Shown: positions 1-8,518 of the stretch, one piece after another
Numbering within the stretch: the first letter of the stretch is position 1
Layout: each line of letters opens with the position of its first letter
Source: a virus
Reading direction: 5' to 3' (one strand)
Virus record (IMG/VR): IMGVR_UViG_3300042922_000605
Location: 1-23,117 of that record
Length of the DNA: 23,117 nucleotides
The notes under the pieces: generated by a model
Database searches by the model: none
Told to the model about the DNA's origin: nothing
Seen by the model: the letters and a program-made list of their open reading frames with translations, nothing else
Translations under genes and position numbers: made by a program

Positions 1-2
1 TA

Positions 3-995
3 ATGGCATTTGATATTTTTAATCCACCAGTTTCACACGTAGCAGAAGGTATTGAAGGTAAATCTTTCTTAGTTTATGGTAGTAACTCTCTTGGTAAAAC
101 AAAACAAGCAACAAGACTTCCCAAGCCTTTCCACTTGGGTTTTGAAGGAACAGGACTAGACGCAATTAATGGTGTGCCTTTTGCACCGATTAATAAGTGG
201 ACAGATTTTAAAAGGGTTAATAAGCAATTAACCGACCCAAGAACTCTTGATAAAGTACATGAAATTTATCAAACTATTATTTTTGATGAAGTTGAAGCAA
301 GTGCTTTGTATTGCCAGAAATACATTGCTGATAAGTATGGTGTAGAAACAGTTGGTGAAGGTAATGAAGGTTTTGGATTATGGAAAGAATACTCGACAGA
401 ATACTGGACGCAGATTGACAAGTTACTAAAAGCTGGATTTACTGTTTTGTTTATTGCCCATCAAGCAGCAGATAAAGATGGAAAGCTTTGGCCGAAGGGT
501 GATAAACGCGCTATTGATCCTATTCGTGACAATTGCAATACTATCATTTTTGTTAAGTCAAACGGAGTAGATAAAGATGGGCATGTGGTTAAATCAACTG
601 GATATTTCCATGAAACTCCTGAATTCTTTGCCAGATCACGTTTTGATTATATTGTTCCATTCATTGAAGAATTTACTGCTGAAAATTTGATCAAAGCAGT
701 TGAAGATGCAGTTATTGAACAAGCAAAACACGATGAAGTTAAGCCTGTAAGTTTTGAAAAACAACAAGAATCAAAAGAGACTGAGGAATATAATTTTGAT
801 GGTTTGATTAATGAAGCAAAAGAAATTATCAATTCATTGATCACTGATGAAAAAAGTAAAAAAGTCAACGCTCCAAAAATTAAGATGATTGTTGATAAAT
901 ATCTAGGTAAAGATAATAAATTGAATGAGGCTACTGAAAAACAGGTTGAACAAGTTGCGGAAATTGTATCTGACCTAAAAGATCTTGTAGAATAA
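3..995 (+). CDS. yorG: RecA/Sak4-like P-loop ATPase (AAA_24 type), SPbeta YorG-like
   Basis: 330-residue P-loop ATPase. Walker A is GSNSLGKT at residues 26-33, Walker B is TIIFDEVEA at 91-99, and FIAHQ at 150-154 is a sensor-like strand end. This layout fits phage AAA_24/Sak4 ATPases, which act with single-strand annealing or recombination proteins during phage DNA replication. The C-terminal third (about 240-330) is charged and probably helical, outside the ATPase core. It is the first gene of a replication block that continues with helicase, primase, exonuclease and polymerase. The ATG at 3 is chosen because MAFDIFNPP looks like a natural N-terminus, but only two bases precede it, so its ribosome binding site is not visible and an upstream start cannot be excluded. 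The symbol rests on remembered SPbeta gene order. Confidence 0.8.
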   Translation: MAFDIFNPPVSHVAEGIEGKSFLVYGSNSLGKTKQATRLPKPFHLGFEGTGLDAINGVPFAPINKWTDFKRVNKQLTDPRTLDKVHEIYQTIIFDEVEASALYCQKYIADKYGVETVGEGNEGFGLWKEYSTEYWTQIDKLLKAGFTVLFIAHQAADKDGKLWPKGDKRAIDPIRDNCNTIIFVKSNGVDKDGHVVKSTGYFHETPEFFARSRFDYIVPFIEEFTAENLIKAVEDAVIEQAKHDEVKPVSFEKQQESKETEEYNFDGLINEAKEIINSLITDEKSKKVNAPKIKMIVDKYLGKDNKLNEATEKQVEQVAEIVSDLKDLVE

Positions 996-1021
996 TATAT
1001 AATATTAAACAAATACATAAC

Positions 1022-1059
1022 TGAGGAGGAAGGAATAACCCTTCTCTCCTCATATTTTT
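1022..1059 (+). terminator. Intrinsic terminator between ATPase and zinc-finger genes
   Basis: TGAGGAGGAAGG (1022-1033) pairs with CCTTC-T-CTCCTCA (1040-1052) to give a 12-bp stem with one bulged T and a loop of about 6 nt. The run TATTTTTATA follows. This is a standard rho-independent terminator, and it lies inside an otherwise co-directional replication block, so it may attenuate rather than end transcription. The 5' arm also contains AGGAGG, but no start codon is suitably placed for it. Confidence 0.8.
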
Positions 1060-1078
1060 ATATAAGTTAGGTGATTTA

Positions 1079-1606
1079 ATGGCAGAAAAAAGTTATAAAT
1101 GTCCTTATTGTCATAAGCCTGTGTTAGCAAATGAAGCTGTTCCAGTTAAGAAACGTTATTGGCATCCTCAATGCTTACAACAAGAAAAAGAACAAAAGAA
1201 AGTAAAAGCAGAAATTAAACAGGAAGTTAAGTTAGCAGCAAGAAATGATCCTGACTACAAGAACTTAGTTAAGTATATTTGTAAATTATACGATCTTGAA
1301 CAATTAACACCAATGATACGTTCGCAAATTGAGAAATATCATGAGCAATATGACATGAAATATAAGGGTATGAAGTTATCGTTGGAGTATTTTTATGAAA
1401 TTAAAGAAAATGAAATTAAATCTAAATATGGAATAGGCATTGTTCCATCTATCTATGGAGATGCCAAGGCTTTATATTTGTCGCAGATGAAGATGAAGAG
1501 GAGTTTAAAACAATACAACGGTCAGCAACAAACTAACACAGTTAAGGTCAATATGAAACCCAAGAATAACAGACAAGATAAATTAATTGATATTAGCAAG
1601 ATTTGA
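1079..1606 (+). CDS. yorH: Zinc-finger protein of the replication block, YorH-like
   Basis: 175 residues. The N-terminus carries a four-ligand zinc site: CPYC at 8-11, then HPQC about 20 residues later (ligands C-x2-C ... H-x2-C), much like half a LIM or zinc-ribbon module. The rest is lysine/glutamate-rich and probably helical, with a basic C-terminal tail. No enzymatic motif is visible. It sits between the recombination ATPase and the helicase, so a helicase-loading or DNA-binding accessory role is possible, but that is inferred from position only. The start is ATG 1079 with AGGTGA just upstream. The preceding hairpin terminator makes its expression depend on readthrough or an unseen promoter. 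Confidence 0.65.
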   Translation: MAEKSYKCPYCHKPVLANEAVPVKKRYWHPQCLQQEKEQKKVKAEIKQEVKLAARNDPDYKNLVKYICKLYDLEQLTPMIRSQIEKYHEQYDMKYKGMKLSLEYFYEIKENEIKSKYGIGIVPSIYGDAKALYLSQMKMKRSLKQYNGQQQTNTVKVNMKPKNNRQDKLIDISKI

Positions 1607-1627
1607 CTGAAGGTGACGTGATAAATA

Positions 1628-3163
1628 TTGTCAAAAACCAGTTTACAAGATACTAAATCTATTATTCAAGTTTTAGGATGTTTAATGTTAAAGCCTGATT
1701 TACTCAATGACTTAAATGAATATGATTTAAACAATGAGGATTTTCCTGAGCAATTTCACAAAATTATTTTTGCTGCGATTAATAATTTATATCAAAATGG
1801 TGCAGAAGTAATTGATGAGCCAACAATTGACGGTTTTTTAGCTCCTTATGATGTTCAATATAAAATATTTAATGATAATAAAGGCGTTGAGGTTCTAACA
1901 AAAGCGAAAGATATTGCTCAGTTGGATAATTTTGATTACCATTATTGGCGAGTTAAGAAATTCAGTTTTCTTAGATCATGTCAAGATAAAGGTATTGATG
2001 TTAGCGATATTTATTCATCTTCTAATTTAAACTTTAAAGAAGATGCTGACATGAAAGAGAAATTTGACAAATACTCATTAGATGACTTATCTGGATTAAT
2101 TGAAGCCAAAGTGGTTGCACTAAAAGATGAATTTAAAACAAATAAACAATCACATGGTATTCAGGCAGCTAAAGGAATGAAAGAAAATGTTAAAAAATTA
2201 GAACAGTCACCGGATTTTGGTGCGCCACTGTGTAGTAAATTATTGAATACAATTTGTAGAGGGGCAAGATTGGGTAAATATTTTATCCGCTCTTTGCCAA
2301 CGGGTGGAGGAAAAACAAGGCTTGCTGTTGCTGATTTACTGAACATTTGTTGCAATGAAATTTACGATCCTCATAAAAAACGATGGGAGAGCAATGGAAT
2401 TGCTGGCTCAGGTTTGTTTATTACAACCGAACTTGATGAAGAAGAAATTCAAACCATCATGATTGCTTATCTTACTAATATTGAAGAAAGTAAAATTCTT
2501 GAAGGTAGCACTACAGATGAAGAAAAGGAACGTATTAATTATGCAATTGATTTGATTGAGCGTAGCAACATTTGGATTGAATATTTACCTGATTTTAATA
2601 TTGATGATATAAAGAGAGTTATTGAAAGTTATATTATTAAACATAATGTTCAGTATGTTGCGTTTGATTATATACATACTTCGGTACAATTAATGTCAGA
2701 GATTTCGAGTAAGAGTAAAATGAGTGGATTACGTGAAGACCAAATGCTATTGTTGCTCTCCAATGCATTAAAAAACATGGCTACATCTTCAAATGTATGG
2801 CTGTTATCTGCTACTCAGGTTAATGCAAGTTACAAAGAAAAGAATAATCAAGATGAGTCTGCATTACGTGGTGCAAAATCTATTGCTGATAAAGCTGATT
2901 GTGGAATGTTAATGCGCCCTGTTACTAAAGAAGATGATAAGTTAATTGAATCTGTTTTGCATAGCAATAATTTTATGGGAGTAGATAAACCTAATTACGT
3001 TTGTACAGTATATAAAAATAGGCGAGGTAAGTATTCTCATGTAGATGTATGGCTGAAAGTAAATCTCGGAACCAATAGAACAAAAGATTGTTTTGTAACT
3101 AAGAATGATGAATTGATTGATGTCCCATTGACAGATTTAGTTAAAACAGAATTTGATTTTTGA
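1628..3163 (+). CDS. yorI: Replicative DnaB-type DNA helicase, YorI-like
   Basis: 511 residues in DnaB layout. A helical N-terminal domain (about 8-115) resembles the DnaB primase-interacting domain. The RecA-like motor has Walker A SLPTGGGKT (222-230), the TTELDEEE stretch (266-273) where DnaB has its catalytic glutamate region, Walker B VQYVAFDY (341-348), SATQVNA (394-400) and RGAKSIADKAD (414-424), the usual DnaB H4 and arginine-finger region. It should form a ring and unwind the phage replication fork, pairing with the primase encoded directly downstream. It starts at TTG 1628, preceded by AAGGTGACG at a rather long spacing. The gap to the primase gene is only 16 nt, implying one transcript. 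Confidence 0.85.
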   Translation: MSKTSLQDTKSIIQVLGCLMLKPDLLNDLNEYDLNNEDFPEQFHKIIFAAINNLYQNGAEVIDEPTIDGFLAPYDVQYKIFNDNKGVEVLTKAKDIAQLDNFDYHYWRVKKFSFLRSCQDKGIDVSDIYSSSNLNFKEDADMKEKFDKYSLDDLSGLIEAKVVALKDEFKTNKQSHGIQAAKGMKENVKKLEQSPDFGAPLCSKLLNTICRGARLGKYFIRSLPTGGGKTRLAVADLLNICCNEIYDPHKKRWESNGIAGSGLFITTELDEEEIQTIMIAYLTNIEESKILEGSTTDEEKERINYAIDLIERSNIWIEYLPDFNIDDIKRVIESYIIKHNVQYVAFDYIHTSVQLMSEISSKSKMSGLREDQMLLLLSNALKNMATSSNVWLLSATQVNASYKEKNNQDESALRGAKSIADKADCGMLMRPVTKEDDKLIESVLHSNNFMGVDKPNYVCTVYKNRRGKYSHVDVWLKVNLGTNRTKDCFVTKNDELIDVPLTDLVKTEFDF

Positions 3164-3179
3164 GAGGTGATGATGCCTC

Positions 3180-4283
3180 TTGCCATATGATAAAGACAGA
3201 ATCAAAGAAGAATTAACATTAGCTGAAATTAAATCCATTATGCAAGATTTAGGATCAGAAGCACCTAAAATAATTGGTAATATGTTAGCATTCCAAACTA
3301 TTTGTCATGGTGGACATAAACATAAGTTATTTTACTATCCCGATTCATTTTCTTTTCATTGCTATACAGATTGCGGAGAAACTTTTGATATTTATGATTT
3401 AGTTATTAGAGTTAATCAGCAACAAGGTAGAGATTTTTCATTTTATGAAGCTGTTAGCTATGTAGCAGACTTCACAGGTAAAAACTATCAATTGAATCAT
3501 TACTTCACTGATCGACAGAGTTTTGTAGTAAATGACTTAGATTGGTTAAACAAATTTAAGAAAAAGCCTAAGACAGACATTCATCTGCCTGTATATAATG
3601 AAACAGTATTAGATGTATTTCTTCATTTACCTCATCAAAATTGGCTAGATGATGGGATATCATATGAAGTTATGATGAAATACGGGATTTGTTATTACGT
3701 AAAAGAGAATGCAATTGTTATCCCTGTAAGGAATCAGCAAGGACAATTAATTGGCATTAGACGAAGAGCATTAGAAAAAGATGAGATTGAATCAGGAAAG
3801 AAATATATGCCATTATCTGTTGCTGGTAAAATTTATTCATATCCTGCTTTATTTAATTTATATGGATTATATGAAAATCAAGAAACAATTGAACGGTTAA
3901 AGAAGTGCTTAATCTTTGAATCTGAGAAATCTGTTATGAAAGTCGAGTCATTCTATCCTGGTAACAATTTCACAGTAGCAACTTGTAATAGTAATCTATC
4001 AACTTGGCAGCGAGATACGATACTGGAGTTAGGTGTAGAAGAAGTTTTTCTCGCTTATGACAAAGAATTTGACGATGCCACAAGTGATAAAGCTGAAAAA
4101 TATAAAAATAAATTATTAAGATTAGCTCAAATGTTTACACCGTATGTTCGTACATATATTATTTGGGATCAAGATGGTTTATTGGAGATAAAAAATGCTC
4201 CATGTGATAAAGGACAAACAATATTTGAGAAATTATTAATGGAGAAATATGAGATAAATACAATGGAGGGTGAAGAAAATTAA
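3180..4283 (+). CDS. yorJ: DnaG-type primase with CHC2-like zinc site and TOPRIM domain, YorJ-like
   Basis: 367 residues. The N-terminal zinc site has C42-H43, H46 and then FHCYTDC with C61 and C65, followed by FDIYDLV, the pattern of phage CHC2 primase fingers. The TOPRIM core contains LIFESEKSVMKVES (244-257), giving the conserved glutamate, and FLAYDKEFDD (290-299), giving the acidic metal site. It should make RNA primers for lagging-strand synthesis. No C-terminal helicase-binding domain is evident and the protein is shorter than bacterial DnaG (about 600 residues). The start is TTG 3180, with GAGAGGTGA about 9 nt upstream; the nearer ATG at 3170/3173 opens only a six- or seven-codon frame. 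Its 3' end overlaps the exonuclease gene by 14 nt. Confidence 0.8.
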   Translation: MPYDKDRIKEELTLAEIKSIMQDLGSEAPKIIGNMLAFQTICHGGHKHKLFYYPDSFSFHCYTDCGETFDIYDLVIRVNQQQGRDFSFYEAVSYVADFTGKNYQLNHYFTDRQSFVVNDLDWLNKFKKKPKTDIHLPVYNETVLDVFLHLPHQNWLDDGISYEVMMKYGICYYVKENAIVIPVRNQQGQLIGIRRRALEKDEIESGKKYMPLSVAGKIYSYPALFNLYGLYENQETIERLKKCLIFESEKSVMKVESFYPGNNFTVATCNSNLSTWQRDTILELGVEEVFLAYDKEFDDATSDKAEKYKNKLLRLAQMFTPYVRTYIIWDQDGLLEIKNAPCDKGQTIFEKLLMEKYEINTMEGEEN

Positions 4284-5994
4284 ATATAAATTAATTGGAA
4301 ATAATACATATGAAAATCCTATTGAAACCGTACTACATAATCGTGGAGTAAATGATAAAGAAAAGTTTTTGAAGCCTGATAAAAGTGTAGATATTCACTA
4401 TTCTAAACTAAAAAATATTCATCAGGCAGTAGAATGTTTACTACAACATATCAGGGATGGAGATGATACTTTTCTTCAGACTGATAGCGACCCTGATGGC
4501 CTTTCATCATCTGCTATTCTTATTCAGTATTTGAATAGCGTATATCCAGATTTTATTAAGAATCACCTTACATATAATCTTCATTCGGGTAAACAACATG
4601 GTATTTTAGCTAAAGATGTTCCTAATCATATTAAATTGGTAATTGTTCCTGATGCTGCTGTACGAATGGAAGAACAGAAACAACTCTATGACCGTGGAAT
4701 TGATTTAATTATTATTGATCATCATGATATAGATGGAGATTCACCTTATTCTATACTTGTAAATAATCAAATTTCAGATGAATTTTCTTCCAAGCAGTTG
4801 GTTGGTGTTGGTATGACACTAAAATTCTTACAAGCATTAGATGATAAATTAGGGTTAAATAATGCTAAACAATACGTTGATTTAGTGGCGTTAGGGCATG
4901 TTAGTGATATTGCTGATATTCGAGATCCACTGGTAAATTATTATATTCATAAAGGGTTTAAACAGATTAATAATCCATTTCTTAAAGACTTGATTGAAAA
5001 ACAATCATTCTCAATGAAAGGAGAGGTTAATCCTACAAGTATTGGATGGTATGTAGTTCCTCTTCTGAATAGTTGCATTCGATCAGGAACACAAGAAGAA
5101 AAAGAAATGACTTTTAAGGCTCTGCTAGGCTCAAATGAGCAGGTTTATTATAAACGTGGTAAATGCTATGAATCTATTCAAAAGCATATGGCAAGACAAT
5201 TAACAAACATTAAACGTAGACAAGACAAAGCTAGAGATAACAGTGTAGCAGCACTTGAAGAAGTCATTAAAAAAAATCATCTTAATAATGATAAGATTCT
5301 TTTTGTGGTCGGTGATGAAACACTTGAGAAAAATTTCAGTGGATTGATTTGTGGTAAATTGGCGAATGAATATAAGCGACCAGCATTAGTTGGAAAGCCA
5401 TTTAATAAAAAATATGTTGCTGGTAGTGGTAGAGGGTATGACAAAGGAGTAGTTAGAGATTTTAAACAAATACTTCAAGATACGGGAGCATTTGAGTTTG
5501 TTGAGGGGCATCCCCAAGCATTCGGTTTTCAGATAGCACAAGAGAATATCCCATTAGTTGTAAATAAATTAAATAATAAATATAAAAATGTTGTTATTAA
5601 TGCTAATGAATATGATGTAGATTTTGTGATCCCATCATTTGAATTTAATTGTGCTTTAATCAAAGAAATTTACAAATATCATTCATTTTGGGCGCATGGT
5701 GTAGAGGAACCATTATTGGTTATTAAGGGGTTAGAATTGACTAAAAGTGATATTGAATTAATAGGCAAAAATAGTAAAAATCTAAAATTTAAACATAAGG
5801 ATATTGAATATATCAAGTTTCGATATGACGAAGACACATACAATAATTTATTTGGACAAGATGGTACATACACTATTGACATAATTGGTCGCTGCGGAAT
5901 TAATGAGTGGCAAGGACATAAAACACCACAAGTAAAAATGGAAGATTTTGAGATTAAAAGTGTGAAGAAGACTGATTGGGCAGATTTATTTTGA
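4270..5994 (+). CDS. yorK: RecJ-like single-strand DNA exonuclease (DHH/DHHA1), YorK-like
   Basis: 574 residues in RecJ layout. Motif I is TDSDPDG (71-77), motif II VPDAA (126-130), motif III DHHD (150-153) and motif IV LGHVSDIADI (208-217); these supply the metal-binding aspartates and histidines. The DHHA1 half has GSGRG near 385-390 and EGHPQAFGF near 413-421. A C-terminal region resembling the RecJ nucleic-acid-binding fold follows. It should degrade single-stranded DNA 5' to 3' in replication or recombination. It starts at GTG 4270 inside the primase gene, with GGAGG just before, so translation is probably coupled. Its TGA stop lies inside the -35 box of the polymerase promoter. Confidence 0.87.
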   Translation: MKKIKYKLIGNNTYENPIETVLHNRGVNDKEKFLKPDKSVDIHYSKLKNIHQAVECLLQHIRDGDDTFLQTDSDPDGLSSSAILIQYLNSVYPDFIKNHLTYNLHSGKQHGILAKDVPNHIKLVIVPDAAVRMEEQKQLYDRGIDLIIIDHHDIDGDSPYSILVNNQISDEFSSKQLVGVGMTLKFLQALDDKLGLNNAKQYVDLVALGHVSDIADIRDPLVNYYIHKGFKQINNPFLKDLIEKQSFSMKGEVNPTSIGWYVVPLLNSCIRSGTQEEKEMTFKALLGSNEQVYYKRGKCYESIQKHMARQLTNIKRRQDKARDNSVAALEEVIKKNHLNNDKILFVVGDETLEKNFSGLICGKLANEYKRPALVGKPFNKKYVAGSGRGYDKGVVRDFKQILQDTGAFEFVEGHPQAFGFQIAQENIPLVVNKLNNKYKNVVINANEYDVDFVIPSFEFNCALIKEIYKYHSFWAHGVEEPLLVIKGLELTKSDIELIGKNSKNLKFKHKDIEYIKFRYDEDTYNNLFGQDGTYTIDIIGRCGINEWQGHKTPQVKMEDFEIKSVKKTDWADLF

Positions 5995-6019
5995 CAAGAT
6001 AATGTATATTAAATATAAT
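5991..6019 (+). promoter_or_regulatory. Sigma-A promoter for the polymerase gene, with embedded TATATTAAATA element
   Basis: TTGACA at 5991-5996 and TATAAT at 6014-6019 are separated by exactly 17 bp, a perfect match to the vegetative consensus. Transcription should start near 6026, leaving a leader of only about 15 nt before the polymerase ATG. The spacer ends in TATATTAAA, shared with the promoters at 12505 and 18182. The -35 box contains the stop codon of the exonuclease gene. Confidence 0.8.
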
Positions 6020-6040
6020 AATATAGAAAAGAGCGATTGA

Positions 6041-8518
6041 ATGCCACCATTAAGCAATAAAAAAATAAACGATTTAATAAATACATATTTTTCAATGCAT
6101 GACCATTCCTGGTATTCTAATATTAGATTACTTGATTCAATTAACCGTCCAGATGAACTAATTAAATATGCAATAAGTTTAGGGTTAAGAGGTATCTGCT
6201 TAACAGATCATGAAGCATTATCAGGACATGTTCAATTTATTCAAGCATTTAAAAAACTAAAACAAGATAAAGATTTTCATGTTCCTGATGATTTTAAAAT
6301 TGGATTAGGTGACGAAATCTACTTGGTGAATGAAGATAGTTTAGATGAGTTGAAAGAGAACTATAAGAACAAAAACCCTGATACTCGTTTTTATCACTTT
6401 CTACTGTTGGCAAAAGATTTAGAGGGATATAGACAGCTACGTATTTTGAGTAGTAAAGCATGGGAGAATGAATTTTCAACAGGTTTTATGGATCGTGTAC
6501 CTACTTTTAAAAATGATTTTAAAGAAATTCTACAGGGTGGGCATGTAATAGGAACGTCTGCCTGTTTAGGCGGATTTTTACCCACAATGATAATTAGGCT
6601 AAGAGACGCACAGGCAGAGAACAAAAATAATAAAATTAAATATTATAAAAAACAGATTGATCAATTTATTAAATTTTGTATAGATGTCTTAGGTAATGAA
6701 AACTTTTTCTTTGAATTACAACCAACGCCCAATGAAGATCAATATTATGTTAATCGTTTTTTAATCAAATTAAGCAAAATCTATAATGTCCGTTATACAA
6801 TAGCTACTGATGCTCATTATTTAAAAAAAGAAGACAGAGAAGCGCACAAGATTTATCTTCAAAGTACAGAAGGTGAACGTGAAGTTGATGACTTCTATGC
6901 TTCAACCTATGTAATGAGTGCTAAAGAAATTCGAGAGTATATGGATAATGAATTAACAGATGAAGAAATCAATGAAGGGTTTAGAACAACTTTAATGATT
7001 GCAGACCAAATTGAACAATATGATTTATACCATAAAACCATTATTCCAACAACAATCATTCCTAATTTTAAAATAAGGCATATTTTTAAACCTGTATATG
7101 ATCGCTTTGAATATATTAAGAATTTTGCATGCTCTGATTACAAGATTGATCGATACTTGCTCTATTTAATTGAAAATGGATTTAATGAAAAACTACGAAA
7201 TAATAAATTAACCAAAGAATATTTTTATACAATTATGGATCGTATTAATATCGAGCTAGGAGAAATTTGGAAAATATCAATTAAGCTTGAAGATCGGCTA
7301 TCGTCTTACTACGTTTTAACAAAAAAAATAGTTGATTTAGTTTGGAGTAAAGGCGATTCAATTGTTGGAGTGTCAAGAGGTAGCGCTGGAGGGTTCTTAA
7401 TCAATTTCTTATTAGGAATTATACAAATGAATCCATTAGATTACAATCTACCACATTTTAGACATCTGACAGCAGAAAGGCCAGAATTACCAGATATCGA
7501 CATAGATTCACAACGTAATAGGCGACAACAAGTAATTCAAGCTATGAGAGATTATTTTGGTGAACGACAAGTATTGAATATTGCAACATTCTCTACTGAG
7601 GGTAGTAAAAGTGCATTATTAAGTGCTGCAAGAGGATTAGGTATTGATGTTGATGACTCTAGTTATATGGCATCATTGGTACCTTCTGAAAGAGGAAAAA
7701 CATGGAGCCTACATGATTGTTTTTTTGGTAGTGTCGATCCTGACAACCCAAGAAAACCAGTTAAAGAACTAGTGAATGTAGTAAATGGATATCCAAAACT
7801 GCAAGAAATTGCTTTAAAAATTGAGGGTGCTATTAAAAATCGATCAATTCATGCTTCAGGTGTTTATATTTACAATGATGATTATACAGAATTTAACGCT
7901 TTGATGAAATCTCCTAAAGGTCAACCGACAACACAATATGACATGGATGATAGTAATTATATGGGTAATTTGAAAGTGGATATGCTTACAGTGAAAAATC
8001 TGGATATTATCCGATCATGCATGGATATGTTAATTAAAGATAATTACATTAAAAAACAAAACACTTTAAGAGATACATATAATAAATATTTACATCCTGA
8101 TGTATTAGATTATGATGATCAGGCAATGTGGAAAAAAGTTGGAGCTAATAGTATTCCAGATTTATTCCAATTTGACACTCCTGTTGGACTGGAATGTGCA
8201 AGAAAAGTTAAACCAACAAATGTCGTGGAATTGGCAGCAGCAAACTCTCTAATGAGACTTATGGCAGAAGACGGTGAACAACCCGTAGATAAGTATATCA
8301 GGCATAAGCAACATCCTGAAGACTGGTTTGAAGAAATGAAAGGCTACGGTTTAACTGATGAAGAAATTGAGATTGCAAAAAAACATTTGGCAGAAGTATA
8401 TGGAGTAGCCGATAGTCAAGAATCTGTTATGCTCTTATCGATGGACAAAGATATAAGTAATTTTACTATTGCCGAATCGAATAAATTGCGAAAAGGGATC
8501 GCTAAATTGATTGGCGCT
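6041..8518 (+). CDS. yorL: DNA polymerase III alpha subunit, DnaE type, exon 1 (PHP and catalytic domains)
   Basis: 826 codons forming the N-terminal part of a family-C polymerase, the phage replicase. The PHP domain starts with HDHSWYSN (20-27) and TDHEALSG (55-62), followed by GTSACLGG and ATDAHYLKKEDREAH. The palm has RGSAGG, then PDIDID with catalytic D485 and D487, and NLKVDML with the third catalytic aspartate D647. HASGVYIY and NKLRKGIAKL are further family motifs. The open frame stops at TAA 8519-8521 because a group I intron begins there; homology resumes at 9837. Start ATG 6041 has only a weak purine stretch upstream, close to the predicted transcription start. The intact SPbeta homologue, as remembered, is about 1305 residues in one piece. 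Confidence 0.88.

Noticed and set aside
647-1018. Minus-strand open frames such as 647-1018, 6394-6624, 10362-10625, 12861-13323 and 16789-17094
   Set aside because: They lie opposite well-supported genes, lack ribosome binding sites and have composition typical of antisense shadows.
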